A program made the position numbers and the translations under genes. The notes below the pieces were generated by a model. That model searched no databases and was not told the DNA's origin. It saw only the letters and a list, made by a program, of their open reading frames with translations. Positions 1 through 10,112 of a DNA stretch of 64,000 nt are shown here, one piece after another (positions within the stretch are counted from its first letter, which is position 1; every line of letters begins with the position of its first letter). Source of the DNA: Aulostomus chinensis (Eukaryota; Chordata; Actinopteri; Syngnathiformes; Aulostomidae); assembly GCA_037954235.1 (NCBI GenBank), contig JBBMOA010000004.1, forward strand, positions 8,050,099 to 8,114,098. The letters run 5' to 3'.

Positions 1-136
1 GAGGAGAAACACTGGTCAACCCTGTATTGATTTTAACAAATCTGGTGGTAATATCATAAACACCACAATCAATAACTCAACACCACCACACACACCCACA
101 CGCAGGCCTACTAGACATATCAACACCTCTTTTAAG

Positions 137-628
137 ATGAAAAACTGGAGCCTAGCGGTGAGGGAAAAACTTTTAATTCTGGGAGATTTCAATATTGCCA
201 GAATTCCACCTTTTAAAGTTCCGGACCTACAGGTGGACAGCTTCCCAGGTGCTACGTTCAGACACATTCAAGGGGTTTTGGCTAAAATGGAACCAGCCTC
301 GTTTGTGGAAACGGTAATCTTATCACTGGGCCTCAACAACAGAGCTCAAATGACCCAGACATCTATAAAAGAACTGCAGAGACTTTTCAGGATGTCCAAA
401 ATTAAATTTCCACAGGCCGCGGTTGGGATCCCCATCATCAACTTTTCCAGAGTTCTCCCCCACAGTGAGCAGGTCCACCTTCACGTACTTAACAAACACA
501 TACGCTCCCACTATCAACACATCCCTGAGCTCTGTAGGAGCCAGTTCTCTACTGAACGGGATGGCATTCACTGGACTCATACCACAGCATCACGTATCCT
601 TGATCATTGGAACCAGTTCTTAAACTAA
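137..628 (+). pseudogene. SGNH/GDSL hydrolase-like ORF of the Penelope-like element
   Basis: A 163-codon ORF. Near residue 16 it reads LILGDFNIARIPPF, where fish retroelement ORFs of this type normally have GDSN, so the nucleophilic serine appears replaced by phenylalanine. Mid-protein has a SLGLNN block, and the C-terminus has RDGIHWTHTTA, matching the D-x-x-H catalytic block of SGNH hydrolases. The family cleaves esters; in retroelements the role is unclear, with lipid or membrane contact proposed for CR1 ORF1 esterases. It ends 41 bases before the RT-bearing ORF. The ATG at 137 is only the first available methionine, and the true N-terminus may lie upstream. Confidence 0.65.
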
Positions 629-669
629 GTGCCCCCATGAACCTGATTGCTCAGGAGGGGGATTAAAGT

Positions 670-2820
670 GTGATTCATTTGAGTAAAAATTTCACTCTTT
701 CCCCGGCACAGCGCTCTCTATTGAGCAAGGGGCTTTCATTCATCCCTTCTAAAGGCAGCAATAGGAATATGTTATATAGCGCAAGGTTTGAGCTCCAACA
801 ATATCACAGGAAACTAAAAATTGCAGCTTATTTTGAAGACAAAAATTATTTGGAACCCCCACCTTTTACCCCAAAATCCAATTGGACCCCTCCATTAACC
901 CAAATACATGAAAATATTAAAAATATAATTCATAGAGATATTCAATATTTTGATACTAAATTTAAAATCAGTAGAACAAAACCTAATTTATCCCCAGCAG
1001 AAGCAGACGCATTAAAAACTTTACAAAGTAACCAATCCATGGTGATTAAACCAGCGGATAAAGGGAGTGCGGTCGTAATTATGGATAGGGACCAATATAT
1101 TTGGGAGGGAAATAGACAATTATTAGATACAAATTATTATACCCCACTAGAAGAACCTATATATTTAAAAACTATCCCGATGATACAAAAAAATTACACA
1201 GAAATTATATGAGAAAAAATGTATTAACGCTAAACAGAAGAAGTACTTAATTGGACAGGAGGAACCTAGACCTAGACGCTTCTACATGTTACCTAAAATT
1301 CATAAGGAGCCTGAGAAATGGAGCAGACCTCATCAAATCCCCCCTGGTAGACCTATCGTGTCTGACTGCAACAGCGAAACCTACTATACAGCTGAGTATC
1401 TCGATTTTTACCTCAACCCTCTCTCTGTAAGACACCAGAGCTACATGAAGGATACTTATGATTTTGTCCACAAGATCAAGCAGCTCTCTATCCCTCCAGA
1501 TTCCTTCCTCTTCACTGCCGATATCGACAGCCTCTATACTAATATTGTGATCTCGGAGGGTATTCAGGCCGTAAAAAGTATCTTTGCCAAATATCCTGAT
1601 TCTAAAAGACCAGAAAAAGAATTATTAGAACTACTCCAAATTAACTGAACTCGGAATGATTTTGAATTTAATAACAAATATTTCTTACAAATTAAAGGTA
1701 CGGCGATGGGAAAGAAATTTGCCCCCGCCTACGCGAACATATTTATGGCTCAATGGGAACAAACAGCTATTCTAACTTGCCTGAAAAACCTCTTCATTAC
1801 TTCCGATACTTGGATGACATTTGGGGAATCTGGCAGCACACGAGGGAGGATTTTGAGATCTTCCTAAACACCCTCAATAATCATAACGCATCTATTAAAT
1901 TGAAAGCTGTAATTGATTCGACCTCTGTTGATTTTCTAGACACAACTACATATAAAGGACCTAATTTTTTACTCACACATAAATTGGACACTAAAATATT
2001 TAAAAAAAAAACAGATACTCATTCCTTATTGTATAAATTTAGTTACCATCCCAAACATACCTACGCAGGAATTGTTAAATCTCAGCTTCTTAGATTCCAC
2101 AGAGTCTGCACGAGAGAAGAGGATTTTAAAGTGGCCACCAAAATACTATTCTCCACATTGGCCACTAGAGGGTACTCTCGCTCCTTTTTGGGGAAATCCC
2201 TCAAGACATGTAAAGAGACCAGACCTATTGTGATCTCTTCTCTTCTCCCTATAGTTATCAATTATTCTACGTCCGCTGTTAACTTAGTCAGAGCGATTAG
2301 GAAACACTTCCAACAGGGGATTGAGGACTCCACACTGCTCCAGAATCACAGACTTATTGCTGCCTATAAGAAAAACAAAAACTTACAGGATTATTTAGTA
2401 AAGGCCAAACTCAAACCTATGAGGAATCCTAAGTCCTTTGAGCGCGGAGAATTTTTTCAGCACCATCTTTGGGTGCGCAATAGACACAATAATAATGTTT
2501 TTAAGACACAATCAGGAACCAGTATTGATTCTAGAAATTGTGTATATTTAATTTTTTACAAGGTGTGTGACACACAATATGTGGGAGAGACAGGTAACAC
2601 AATTCGGACAAGATTTTATCAACACAAACATAACATTTATAAAAAGCAAAACACACACATTCCACTCATACAACATTTCATACAACATGGATGGACCGCA
2701 CTGAAGACCACCATTCTGGAAGGGAACCCACACTGGTCCACACCACAACGTAGGAGAGCAGAGAGAAAGTGGATCAGCCTCCTGGATACTCTTCAGCCAT
2801 TGGGTCTAAACGATAAATAA
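670..2820 (+). pseudogene. Penelope-like reverse transcriptase with GIY-YIG endonuclease, frameshifted
   Basis: Three open pieces (670-1212, 1286-1648, 1753-2820) form one broken protein. Piece one has KPADKGSAVVIMDRDQY, typical of the region before the PLE fingers. Piece two has FYMLPKIHK, GRPIVSDCNSET and the motif A block TADIDSLYTNI. A TGA at 1646-1648 interrupts motif B (GTAMGKKFAPAYANIF), and the frame then changes before motif C, FRYLDDIWGIW (YLDD). Piece three ends with a GIY-YIG-type domain, VYLIFYKVCDTQYVGETGN followed by TRFYQHKHNI. RT copies element RNA and the endonuclease nicks target DNA. With at least three disabling changes it cannot be active. Confidence 0.88.
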
Positions 2821-2897
2821 TAATAAAAAGATGATGAGTAATTATTATTCAAAATATTGAAAAGATAAAATGTTAATTCTGATTCTGACTAATTTGC

Positions 2898-3340
2898 CTT
2901 AACCCTAACCCTAACCGAATCCACCTTCTTGCCTAAACCTAACCGAATTTGAACCTCTACCCCTAACCCTAACCCTAACCGAATCAACCTCCTTGCCTAA
3001 ACCTAACCGAATTGTAATCTCTAAACCTAAACCTAAGCGAATCGACCTCCGTGCCTAAATCTCAGCGAATTTTAACCTTTAAACCTAAACCTAACCGAAT
3101 TTGAACCTCTAAACCTAAACTGAGTGAATCAACCTCCTTGCCTAAACCTAACCCTAGTTGGAACCAAGTCGAGGTATTATAGCCAGGGGAATTGGGATCA
3201 GAGGGGGGAGAATGGCCGGTGCCTTGAGTGTCGTCCTCGAACGACGCTCCAAATTTTATAACCCTAACCCTAACCCTAAACCCTAAACCCTAACCCTAAC
3301 CCTAACCTCCTCCCTTTACTCTCGCCTAACCCTAACCCTC
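2898..3340 (+). repeat. Telomere-like CCCTAA repeats mixed into an irregular minisatellite
   Basis: Runs of CCCTAA and CCTAAA alternate with conserved spacers around CCGAATCAACCTCC and CCGAATTTGAACCTCTA. GAATC-type spacers start at 2917, 2981 and 3039, spaced 64 and 58 bp, then become irregular until about 3175. A cleaner CCCTAA/CCCTAAA block follows at about 3260-3336. It lies directly after the retroelement stop codon. The degenerate units and the genes on the far side suggest an interstitial array rather than a chromosome end. Confidence 0.85.
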
Positions 3341-3360
3341 ACGCACACACACACACAGGC

Positions 3361-3510
3361 ACACACTTCAGCACACAGCAAGAGCTATCCACCCCATACT
3401 AACTTGCAAAATTCATACCCAACAAAGTACTACCAATACACTCCAAACCACCCCAAACATGCTCCTAGACACTTTCCACAGGACACTTTTCACACAAAAC
3501 ACTTGAATGG
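3361..3510 (+). repeat. Dispersed repeat, copy 1 (partner at 7478-7597)
   Basis: The stretch with AACAAAGTACTACCAATACA and CATGCTCCTAGACACTTTCC recurs in the same orientation at about 7478-7597 with only scattered differences. It has no ORF. It may be part of a retroelement untranslated region or terminal repeat. Confidence 0.8.
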
Positions 3511-3594
3511 GGGAATTTAAAATCCACATTACTCAGGCTAGGAACATCCTACAGACTCGGAACTAGGCTCGTTGGAAAGCCCGTGCCCACATTT

Positions 3595-3616
3595 GGGGGG
3601 GGGGGGGGGGGGGGGG
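3595..3616 (+). repeat. 22-base G homopolymer
   Basis: A run of 22 G. Such runs form G-quadruplexes readily and are prone to length error in sequencing. Confidence 0.95.
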
Positions 3617-4300
3617 TCCAGAGTCTCAGCACTCTGCCCCCTACAGCTCAAAAGTGCACCACCAATCAAGCTCAAAAGAGGGGCTTATTCACCAATCACT
3701 CCGCCCCCTTTGCTCCAATCAACTTGAAACTTTCACCAATCACTCCGCTGACCATCACAACCCTATGCACCAACTTTCACTCTCCTACACCTTACGGTTC
3801 CAAAGTGCACCACTTTGGGTGGGGTGGTACTCTTACCTTATACCTATCCCTATCAAGGCTAAGGCGAAGGTGAAAGCATGTAATGGTAGGAAGGGGAATG
3901 AGAAAGTTAGGTAGAGGGAAGAGAATAACATTCGAAGAAAATACAGTGAAGAATAGAGGGAAAGAATTGAAAAATTTATTTGAAAAGAAATTGGACATAA
4001 AAACAGGACACAGGTAAAGGGATTAACAGAAATTTATTTACAAGACTAACGGCAAGACTACACATAAAGAATTAAAGAATCAGACACCAAACAGATAAGG
4101 ACAAGAAGGATAAATATGGATTGGACAACATAAAAACATTATTCTAAAAAACATTATTCTAAGAAAGACAAAAGCATTGGAACATAAAAATAACCTTAGA
4201 ACATTCGTTTGGGGAGGCCAGGTGAGTCTCGGGAGGGTCGTTTCCACCACAATAGCACTGACCACTCCCACATAGGTTTATAAGCTGGAGTTTCCACACT
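3617..4300. other. Non-coding stretch downstream of the Penelope-like element
   Basis: Short open frames here show no recognisable domain. The DNA looks like decayed repeat between the poly-G run and the first stem-loop motif at 4309. No gene is supported. Confidence 0.5.
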
Positions 4301-4308
4301 CTTCACTA

Positions 4309-4348
4309 GAACTGAAGAAGCCTCTCGGATGAGAGGTGAAACGTCTTC
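4309..4348 (+). ncRNA. Hammerhead-ribozyme-like motif 1
   Basis: Order on the plus strand: GAA, core CTGAAGA (fits CUGANGA), a helix II candidate CCTCTC/GAGAGG closed by GGAT, GAAAC, then GTC and TTC. GAA and TTC can form the start of helix I. ACGT within GAAACGTC is self-complementary, as in the minimal stem III of Penelope-associated hammerheads, which act as dimers. A helix II irregularity (an extra AG on its 5' side) weakens the fit. Self-cleaving hammerheads are known in PLE terminal repeats; activity here is inferred only from pattern. Confidence 0.45.
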
Positions 4349-4585
4349 AAGATAAACTTACGTCCAGTTGACCAGATTTTACTTCGCTTCGATCAACCTA
4401 AGAACAAAATATAATTTTATGAAAGAGGTGTGAGGAACTAAAAGACAATATAAATTGGACAACACAAAAATCATTACATTGAACAAAACAAGGGAGGGAT
4501 AGAATGAGATACAAAAGGGAATAAAAGGGAAGTGCTTTTTGGGACCGAGTGTTACTTATGCCATACCAGGCAAAGTCACTATTGT

Positions 4586-4643
4586 GATCAGCTGCGCCTG
4601 AGGAAGGCTAAGAATAAGCCGAAACATTGCACTAAGGCTGATC
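4586..4643 (+). ncRNA. Hammerhead-ribozyme-like motif 2
   Basis: An outer 7-bp stem GATCAGC/GCTGATC encloses core CTGAGGA, a short helix II (GGCT/AGCC), an intact GAAAC and then ATT. GC/GC can pair as the proximal part of helix I. Stem III would be ACAT, which is not self-complementary, so this copy looks less functional. Confidence 0.4.
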
Positions 4644-5341
4644 TCATTAAGGCTATAAGCCAATTTTTTGGACTACCCACCACCTTAGGGTGGTAGAAAA
4701 CTATTTTTTTTTTAATTAATTTTTTGGAGCCCTAGTGGCATTAACCCCTATAAATCCACCCACCCATTCTAAACCCTTAACCCATAAAATTACCATTTTT
4801 TGTGGACTGGGGAGTCCAGCCAGTTCCTCTTTGGAGGACTGTGCATCACCACCCTAACCCTCACATCTTACCTTATACCTAAATAAATAAATAAATAAAT
4901 ATAAATATATAAATAACATAAATATACAAATAACCAATAATAAAGATCATTATAATTATTATTCAAATTCATGATTATTAAAAGTTATTAAAAACAAACT
5001 AAGATAACATCAAAGTTAATATAATTTATAGCAATATTGTAAATATATGTTTGGTTTAATTCATTACATTTTATTTGGTTAATTTATATGGGATTTTAAG
5101 GGTAATATATGATTTCATGGAATGACGTTGATCGTCAAGGGTTTACAAAGGCTTTTTCTTTTGGATAAAAAATTTTGAAAAAAAGTTATTTTGGTTTTTT
5201 CAGAAGCCTATAAATACAGGGAAGCCCAGAGGAGGTTCTTTCTTTCTCATTTGACTTTTGAAGAGTGCACATCAGCCTTTTGCATTGGATTGCATTGCCT
5301 ATTGGTTTATATAAGGAAATTTTAGTTTTTTATTAGATATA

Positions 5342-5396
5342 GTGTGCCTAGCCTGAAGAAGACTCTATTGAGAGTCCAAACGTTGCCTTGGCACAC
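5342..5396 (+). ncRNA. Hammerhead-ribozyme-like motif 3
   Basis: An outer 7-bp stem GTGTGCC/GGCACAC encloses core CTGAAGA at 5353-5359, a perfect helix II GACTCT/AGAGTC with loop ATTG, then CAAAC and GTT. Stem III ACGT is self-complementary, and GUU is an allowed NUH cleavage triplet. One core base differs: C where GAAAC needs G, which would normally abolish cleavage. The layout matches a type I hammerhead. Confidence 0.45.
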
Positions 5397-5459
5397 CTCT
5401 TTTAGTTCATTTTTACAAAAATAAATATTATTTCTTTGTTTTAAACAAGGGGAATATTT

Positions 5460-6410
5460 CATTTCATGTTAAATCATAGCTTTCAAAATCTAAAAAGACA
5501 ACTTTAATTTATAATATAAAAAACATTATTTCTTTTTTTTTTTGCTTGACCTCAGAGTAAACTAGTTATTACTTTATCAATTTACCTGTAGAGAATGTTT
5601 AATTAACATGTCAGAAAATAATTATTAGTGCCCATCACAGTTTCCATTTTTACGAGACAATGTGAAGAGGCTTATGTTGTGAGAAAATCTTCAAGATGAT
5701 CAATAAAGTTTACAATTCTAAAAAATGTAATTAAAGTAGTAAATATTCACAAGGTTAAAACCGAAGAATGTTTGTCTGAAATATGTCAAATATTTGATCT
5801 TGCCAATATTGAAAGATTTTTGTTGGTGGTGTTGTTGTTGATCAAATAAAAAGTCAGTTCTAGTTCTTCCACAGTAGACCAGACCATATCCACAGGGATC
5901 AGTTGTAAGAACCCATTAGAGGTTTTCATCATGTTCATGTAATGTCCTCAATGGCTTCAATTCAAAAGGGTCGGCTGCGACTCTGATGACAATGTTGTTG
6001 TGGCTTCACAGTACAGCTGATTTTAAAGGAACACAACTTTTTTTTTTTAGGGGAAATATGGCAGTTGTCCATTCTCCCCGGATGAAGAAGATGGATGCTC
6101 TTCTCTCCTCTGTATGTGCAGTAGGGAGCTGAGACGCTCAGAGATTGACTGGCTGCTGGTTTGCTCAGCACCTTCAACGGTTAGCGGATGTGCAGGTTAG
6201 CAGCTCCAAAAACCTGTCGCTCCTACCCTGTTTATTCTGGTTTGGTTTGTCGTAATCCTCCTCATCCTTTCTATCGTAATTTATTATTGAGTTAGGCTAA
6301 ATAGCCTATCTGCTAATTATTCGCCAACTAGCGTTCAGCAGGTCTCTGCGGGTCTCAGCTCCCTACTGCACAGGACAGAAGTTTTGGGTTTTTTTTTCAT
6401 CTTTTATCTT
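5460..6410. other. Intergenic stretch with a 20-bp inverted repeat
   Basis: No supported gene. The 20 bases at 6116-6135 (GTGCAGTAGGGAGCTGAGAC) recur as an exact reverse complement at 6352-6371, with 216 bases between. The rest is A/T-rich with short homopolymers. Confidence 0.8.
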
Positions 6411-6417
6411 CCAAGAC

Positions 6418-6912
6418 AAAGAATTCATAGAATTTAACCAAGTTACAGCAAATTATGGTATTAACAAAAACAAATTTCTGGAATATCTTCAGCTCAAATC
6501 TATAATACAGGCACAGTTTGACCCTACCCAGTTAGACTTAGAGCTTCCACCCAGAATAACAGATTTTTTACAAATTTCACCCCCTAAGCTACTGTCTAAA
6601 ATTAACTCAATAGTTTCTACAACAGAACTTATAATCTCTATTCCTTCCTCCAAATGGGAGAAAGATCTGTCGATCAACCCACACCCTAACTTTTGGATAC
6701 AAATCTGCTCCAACACATTCAGAATGATTCGCAGTGGTAACCTACAATCAATAAATTACAAGGTTCTCCACAGAACACACGACACAGGACAAAGGATGTT
6801 CCAGATGGGCCTCACACAAACAAACATTTGTCCATATTGTGCGACTGGCTCACCAGACTGCTATCTGCATGCTATATGGCTTTGTACACCTGTTAACAAT
6901 TTTTGGCAGGGG
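6418..6912 (+). mobile_element. L1/Tx1-type LINE fragment, end of the RT ORF
   Basis: An uninterrupted plus-strand frame reads KNKFLEYLQLKSII, then KWEKDLSINPHPNFWIQIC, then INYKVLHRTHDTGQRMFQMG, and ends with CPYCATGSPDCYLHAIWLC. This order (thumb region, then a C-x2-C...H...C finger) is typical of the C-terminal end of L1/Tx1-clade ORF2 proteins. Sequence after about 6912 becomes T-rich and low complexity. It is 5'-truncated, with no RT catalytic core present. Confidence 0.75.
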
Positions 6913-7470
6913 TTTGTTTGTTTTTTTGTGGGGTTTTTTTGTTGTTGTTTTTTTTCTGCTATCGCTGTTGTTTTTGTCTCCCCCCTCCCCCTTGTCTTCC
7001 CTATCCTGTCCCTGTTCTCTCTTCCTGTCCACTCCTGTCCTCAGTCCGGTAGCTTCATCAATGAACCAACACCATTCCTAATAAAGTTAAACATAAATGG
7101 CAATAGGAGGAGTTTATCAGATTCCTCCTATGCAGAATAAAACTGCTTCAGTACAACAAGGCACCAGGAACATGGATGCTGCTGCTGAACAGGACAGGTA
7201 AAAAAAAACTAAAAAAAAACATTATTATTTCATAACAAAGCAGACACACACAAAAACAAACCTAAATACATTTTAGAGACAAAAGAAAGGGGACTTACCT
7301 GGATTAATACCGACCCAACATGGGGTATTTTGATGAAGGCTGGACGGAGGTGCGCTACGGCCGGCGCTGCTGCAATCGTCCACCTCGACAGGACCGGTGG
7401 TACGGATGGCCCACAGGTTCGTGCTCCTTCCTTCCCCATCTAGGGAGGAAATCCTTTTTCTGCCCCTCAC
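6912..7470. other. Low-complexity and unassigned DNA
   Basis: Contains T-rich and pyrimidine-rich runs at about 6912-7050, A-rich tracts near 7200, and short frames without recognisable domains. No gene is supported. Confidence 0.5.
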
Positions 7471-7477
7471 CCACACA

Positions 7478-7597
7478 CCAAGTGCTATACACCCCATACC
7501 AACTTCCAAAATTCCAACACAACAAAGTACTACCAATACACTCCAAATCACCCCAAACATGCTCCTAGACACTTTCCTCAGGACACTTTTCACACAC
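7478..7597 (+). repeat. Dispersed repeat, copy 2 (partner at 3361-3510)
   Basis: Shares AACAAAGTACTACCAATACA and CATGCTCCTAGACACTTTCC with the 3.4-kb copy in the same orientation. Similarity stops abruptly near 7597, where the minus-strand SGNH-type LINE fragment begins, marking an insertion junction. Confidence 0.8.
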
Positions 7598-8060
7598 CTG
7601 AAGCCAGGTGTCATTCGCGCCGACATGTATTACAATCTTACTGTATTTAACCTTACGTTTTGCCAGCAGCTTTAGATTTGCCTCAACGTCGCCCGCTCTG
7701 GCCCCTGGGATGCACTTCATGCTCGCTGGAGTCTCCTCCACCTTCACGTTGCAGAGAACAGAGCTGCCAATGACTGATGTCAGCTTCACAGCGGGGCTGC
7801 GAGCAACAGAGCCGACATGGAGAGTTTCACTCTCAGCGGGTGTGTTGCTGAGTGGGGAAAAGCAGTTGGAAACATGAAGGGGTTGGTGGGTAAACAAGGG
7901 CTTACTGCGTCTAGGTTTCCCTCGTGATGTCACCCAGCAGGACTGGCTACTTCCCGGCTGCTTGGGAGCTGCAGGGGAGCTGCTATTGTTGGCTAGTCTA
8001 GGTGGCTCCGCACCCGCTAAGGTGGACTGAGGAGCCAAATATAACAAATAGAACGGGGAA
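7598..8060 (-). mobile_element. LINE ORF1 fragment with SGNH/esterase-like domain
   Basis: The minus-strand frame ending near 7600 reads IGSSVLCNV, IPGARAGDVEAN and VIHVGANDTW. These match the N-terminal half of the SGNH domain in ORF1 of fish L2/CR1-type LINEs: GDS-like start, GARV/DV block and HVGxND block. The normal GDS serine region reads IGSSV. The C-terminal half with the D-x-x-H block is missing, cut at the junction with the neighbouring repeat. Upstream sequence is P/S-rich, as usual for these ORF1 proteins. Confidence 0.6.
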
Positions 8061-8764
8061 TTTCAGAGAAAAGTCCTGCTGAAGACTGAAGTAACACAAA
8101 CCCATGTATTACACCAAAAAATAGTACACAGTGGTGCTTAAAGCGATTAAATTAGCAGTACACCTGAGGGGGGATTGAGAGAGTCGAACAACACAGCGAC
8201 AGGATTACAGGCAGGAAATGACGCAGAGTAGCATGCATCATAGAAGTGGTCTACTTAGATAACTTTTACTTTAGGCATCTTGTTTTTTTTTAATTTTACA
8301 TACATGAGTAATTTTATGGTCTTCTTTCATCTTACGTTACTACATGTCTCTTCCCTTATTACAGGTAGACAAAGAGGTCTTCTTGCTAATCGAAGGTGCT
8401 CAACTGGCAAATTATCTTCCATCTTAAGGAGATAGGATTGCCCTCTTCAGTTTTTGGTTGCATAAACATACATCCAAGCAAAAACAGGGTCTTTTTGAGA
8501 AACCAAGGGAGAAGCTCAAACTTTGAAAGGAAAAACACAGCGGGAAGACATGCCAGACACATCCAACAAAACAAGAAGTAGAGCAAAAGAGTCCACAAAA
8601 AAATATTGAAATAGGATGTATTCACACTGCCAATTAGTATTAAAAAAACAAAACAGGTCAGAGCAGAGCAAGGAAGGCTACAATTAACATTCAGGCAGGT
8701 TTTGATAAAATACTAAAATAAGGAAAAGCTCTGTTCTTTCCAGAAGGCCAATCTACGAAAGGTC

Positions 8765-9118
8765 ATGAATCTTCATTTTCAATTTGATGTTTGGAACTTC
8801 ATGCAAAATCCTCTTCCCACAGATGTTTCCATCAAACACATATACAACACTGTCAAACGGTCCATTTTCCCCTTCTACATAGCTACTCAACTAAAAGCAG
8901 TGCTGAGTAAAGAGTCTTATGATAACCCTGGCTATGATGTTAATGTCTCTGTGCCAGCTGATGAAAAGTCAACACTGGAGTTTGCAATGGACAGAAATGA
9001 TCAGATAGATTTTACAACTGAACTTCATGACTCTGTTCAAGAAGTGTTCATTATTTCTGAGGTAAACTTGACAGTTTTCAGTAACCAGAAACAAAACCTG
9101 CAAGCTCAAATAAAGTAG
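8765..9118 (+). other. Unrecognised 117-codon open frame
   Basis: An ATG-started frame with ordinary composition (for example FDVWNFMQNPLPTDVSIKH and PGYDVNVSVPADEKS) and no repeats. I do not recognise it. No splice acceptor, promoter or poly(A) signal was identified that makes it a gene. It could be a decayed transposon ORF fragment or a chance frame. Confidence 0.25.
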
Positions 9119-9119
9119 C

Positions 9120-10100
9120 AGGCATATTTGTCAATGTAATCAGCAATCCCATCGCTTTGTCTGTGGATTCCGTATTTGTGTGTGTGTGTGTGTTTTCTTG
9201 TACTTCTTACATATTGAGGATTAGAATATGTATTTCACCAACAGAGTGAGGAGATTTTTGGAAAGTGATGACATTTTAGCCTGTCCTCACACCTTCAAAG
9301 GGCCGTTTGAAGGTCAAGATTTGGTTTTAGGGTCAAGGTTAGGGTCAGGCAGGCAGTTGAGATGGTTAGGTTTAGGGTGAGGGGCTAGGGAATGTACTAT
9401 GTCAATGAAAGTCCTAACAAACATATAACTACAAGGGTGTGTGTGTGTGTGTGGATTCCAATCCTTTTGGAAACTATGCAGATTTATGCATGAGGTAGGT
9501 GGTTTTCATCCATAACACCCCTAACCCTAACCCACTGCTCTTCCAACCCTAATCCCCTAACCTAACACAAAACCATTTTCCAAAAATATTCCTATAAATC
9601 AAGTGCAATTCCTACAGTGACCACAAGATGCTGATCCAACAGCATCTCATTGAAATTCACAACCCAACACAAAGAAGCTTATTTGTTATCTTTTTGCTAA
9701 ATTCCCCTCATGTCTCAATTTAAGTTGCAGCATTATAGAAACTGAAATGACTTTAAAAGTACCTAATTACGGATATTATGTGTTTGCTCACAATTTCTGT
9801 TTATGCTTGTTTACCTCGTCGGTTATCTGAGCCAACACACACTGCTGGAACATGACTACATTTAGCTCCCTGCCTCATCAATATAACTTGTGTGCTGCCT
9901 GGAATTACTGGGCAACTGGACAGCATCATGAAGTGACAAGAGCTGATGGGGGGTGGGTAGGGTTGGCAGAACCACAACGGGAAAACAGAAGAAGTCTGAT
10001 GACAAGCACCACTGACGGAGAGCATTTGTGAGTAATTAACAGTTATGTAGACAGTTCCTCCAAGCTTTAATGATATTATTTGACATGTCTCTTTTTACCA
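9120..10100. other. 5' flank of the bestrophin gene with TG microsatellites
   Basis: Contains short (TG)n tracts near 9177-9194 and 9437-9454, and several TTAGGG/CCCTAA-like words near 9330-9390 and 9520-9560. Any non-coding first exon and promoter of the bestrophin gene should lie in or before this stretch, but none could be placed. Confidence 0.5.
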
Positions 10101-10112
10101 GGTGGTGTCAGG

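Larger units (their letters stand above)
1..2900 (+). mobile_element. Penelope-like retroelement, degenerate copy
   Basis: The segment encodes, in order, an SGNH-hydrolase-like ORF, a reverse transcriptase with Penelope-type motifs and a C-terminal GIY-YIG endonuclease. RT followed by GIY-YIG is the hallmark of endonuclease-bearing Penelope-like elements (PLEs). The coding region is broken by at least one internal stop and two frame changes, so this copy is dead. The left end is not visible because the window opens inside or next to the element. The right end merges into telomere-like repeats and stem-loop-bearing DNA that may be its terminal repeat. Assignment to a PLE subfamily is not attempted. 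Confidence 0.85.

Noticed and set aside
2898..3340. True chromosome end (telomere)
   Set aside because: Units are degenerate, spacers intervene, and unrelated sequence and genes lie on both sides, so it is interstitial.
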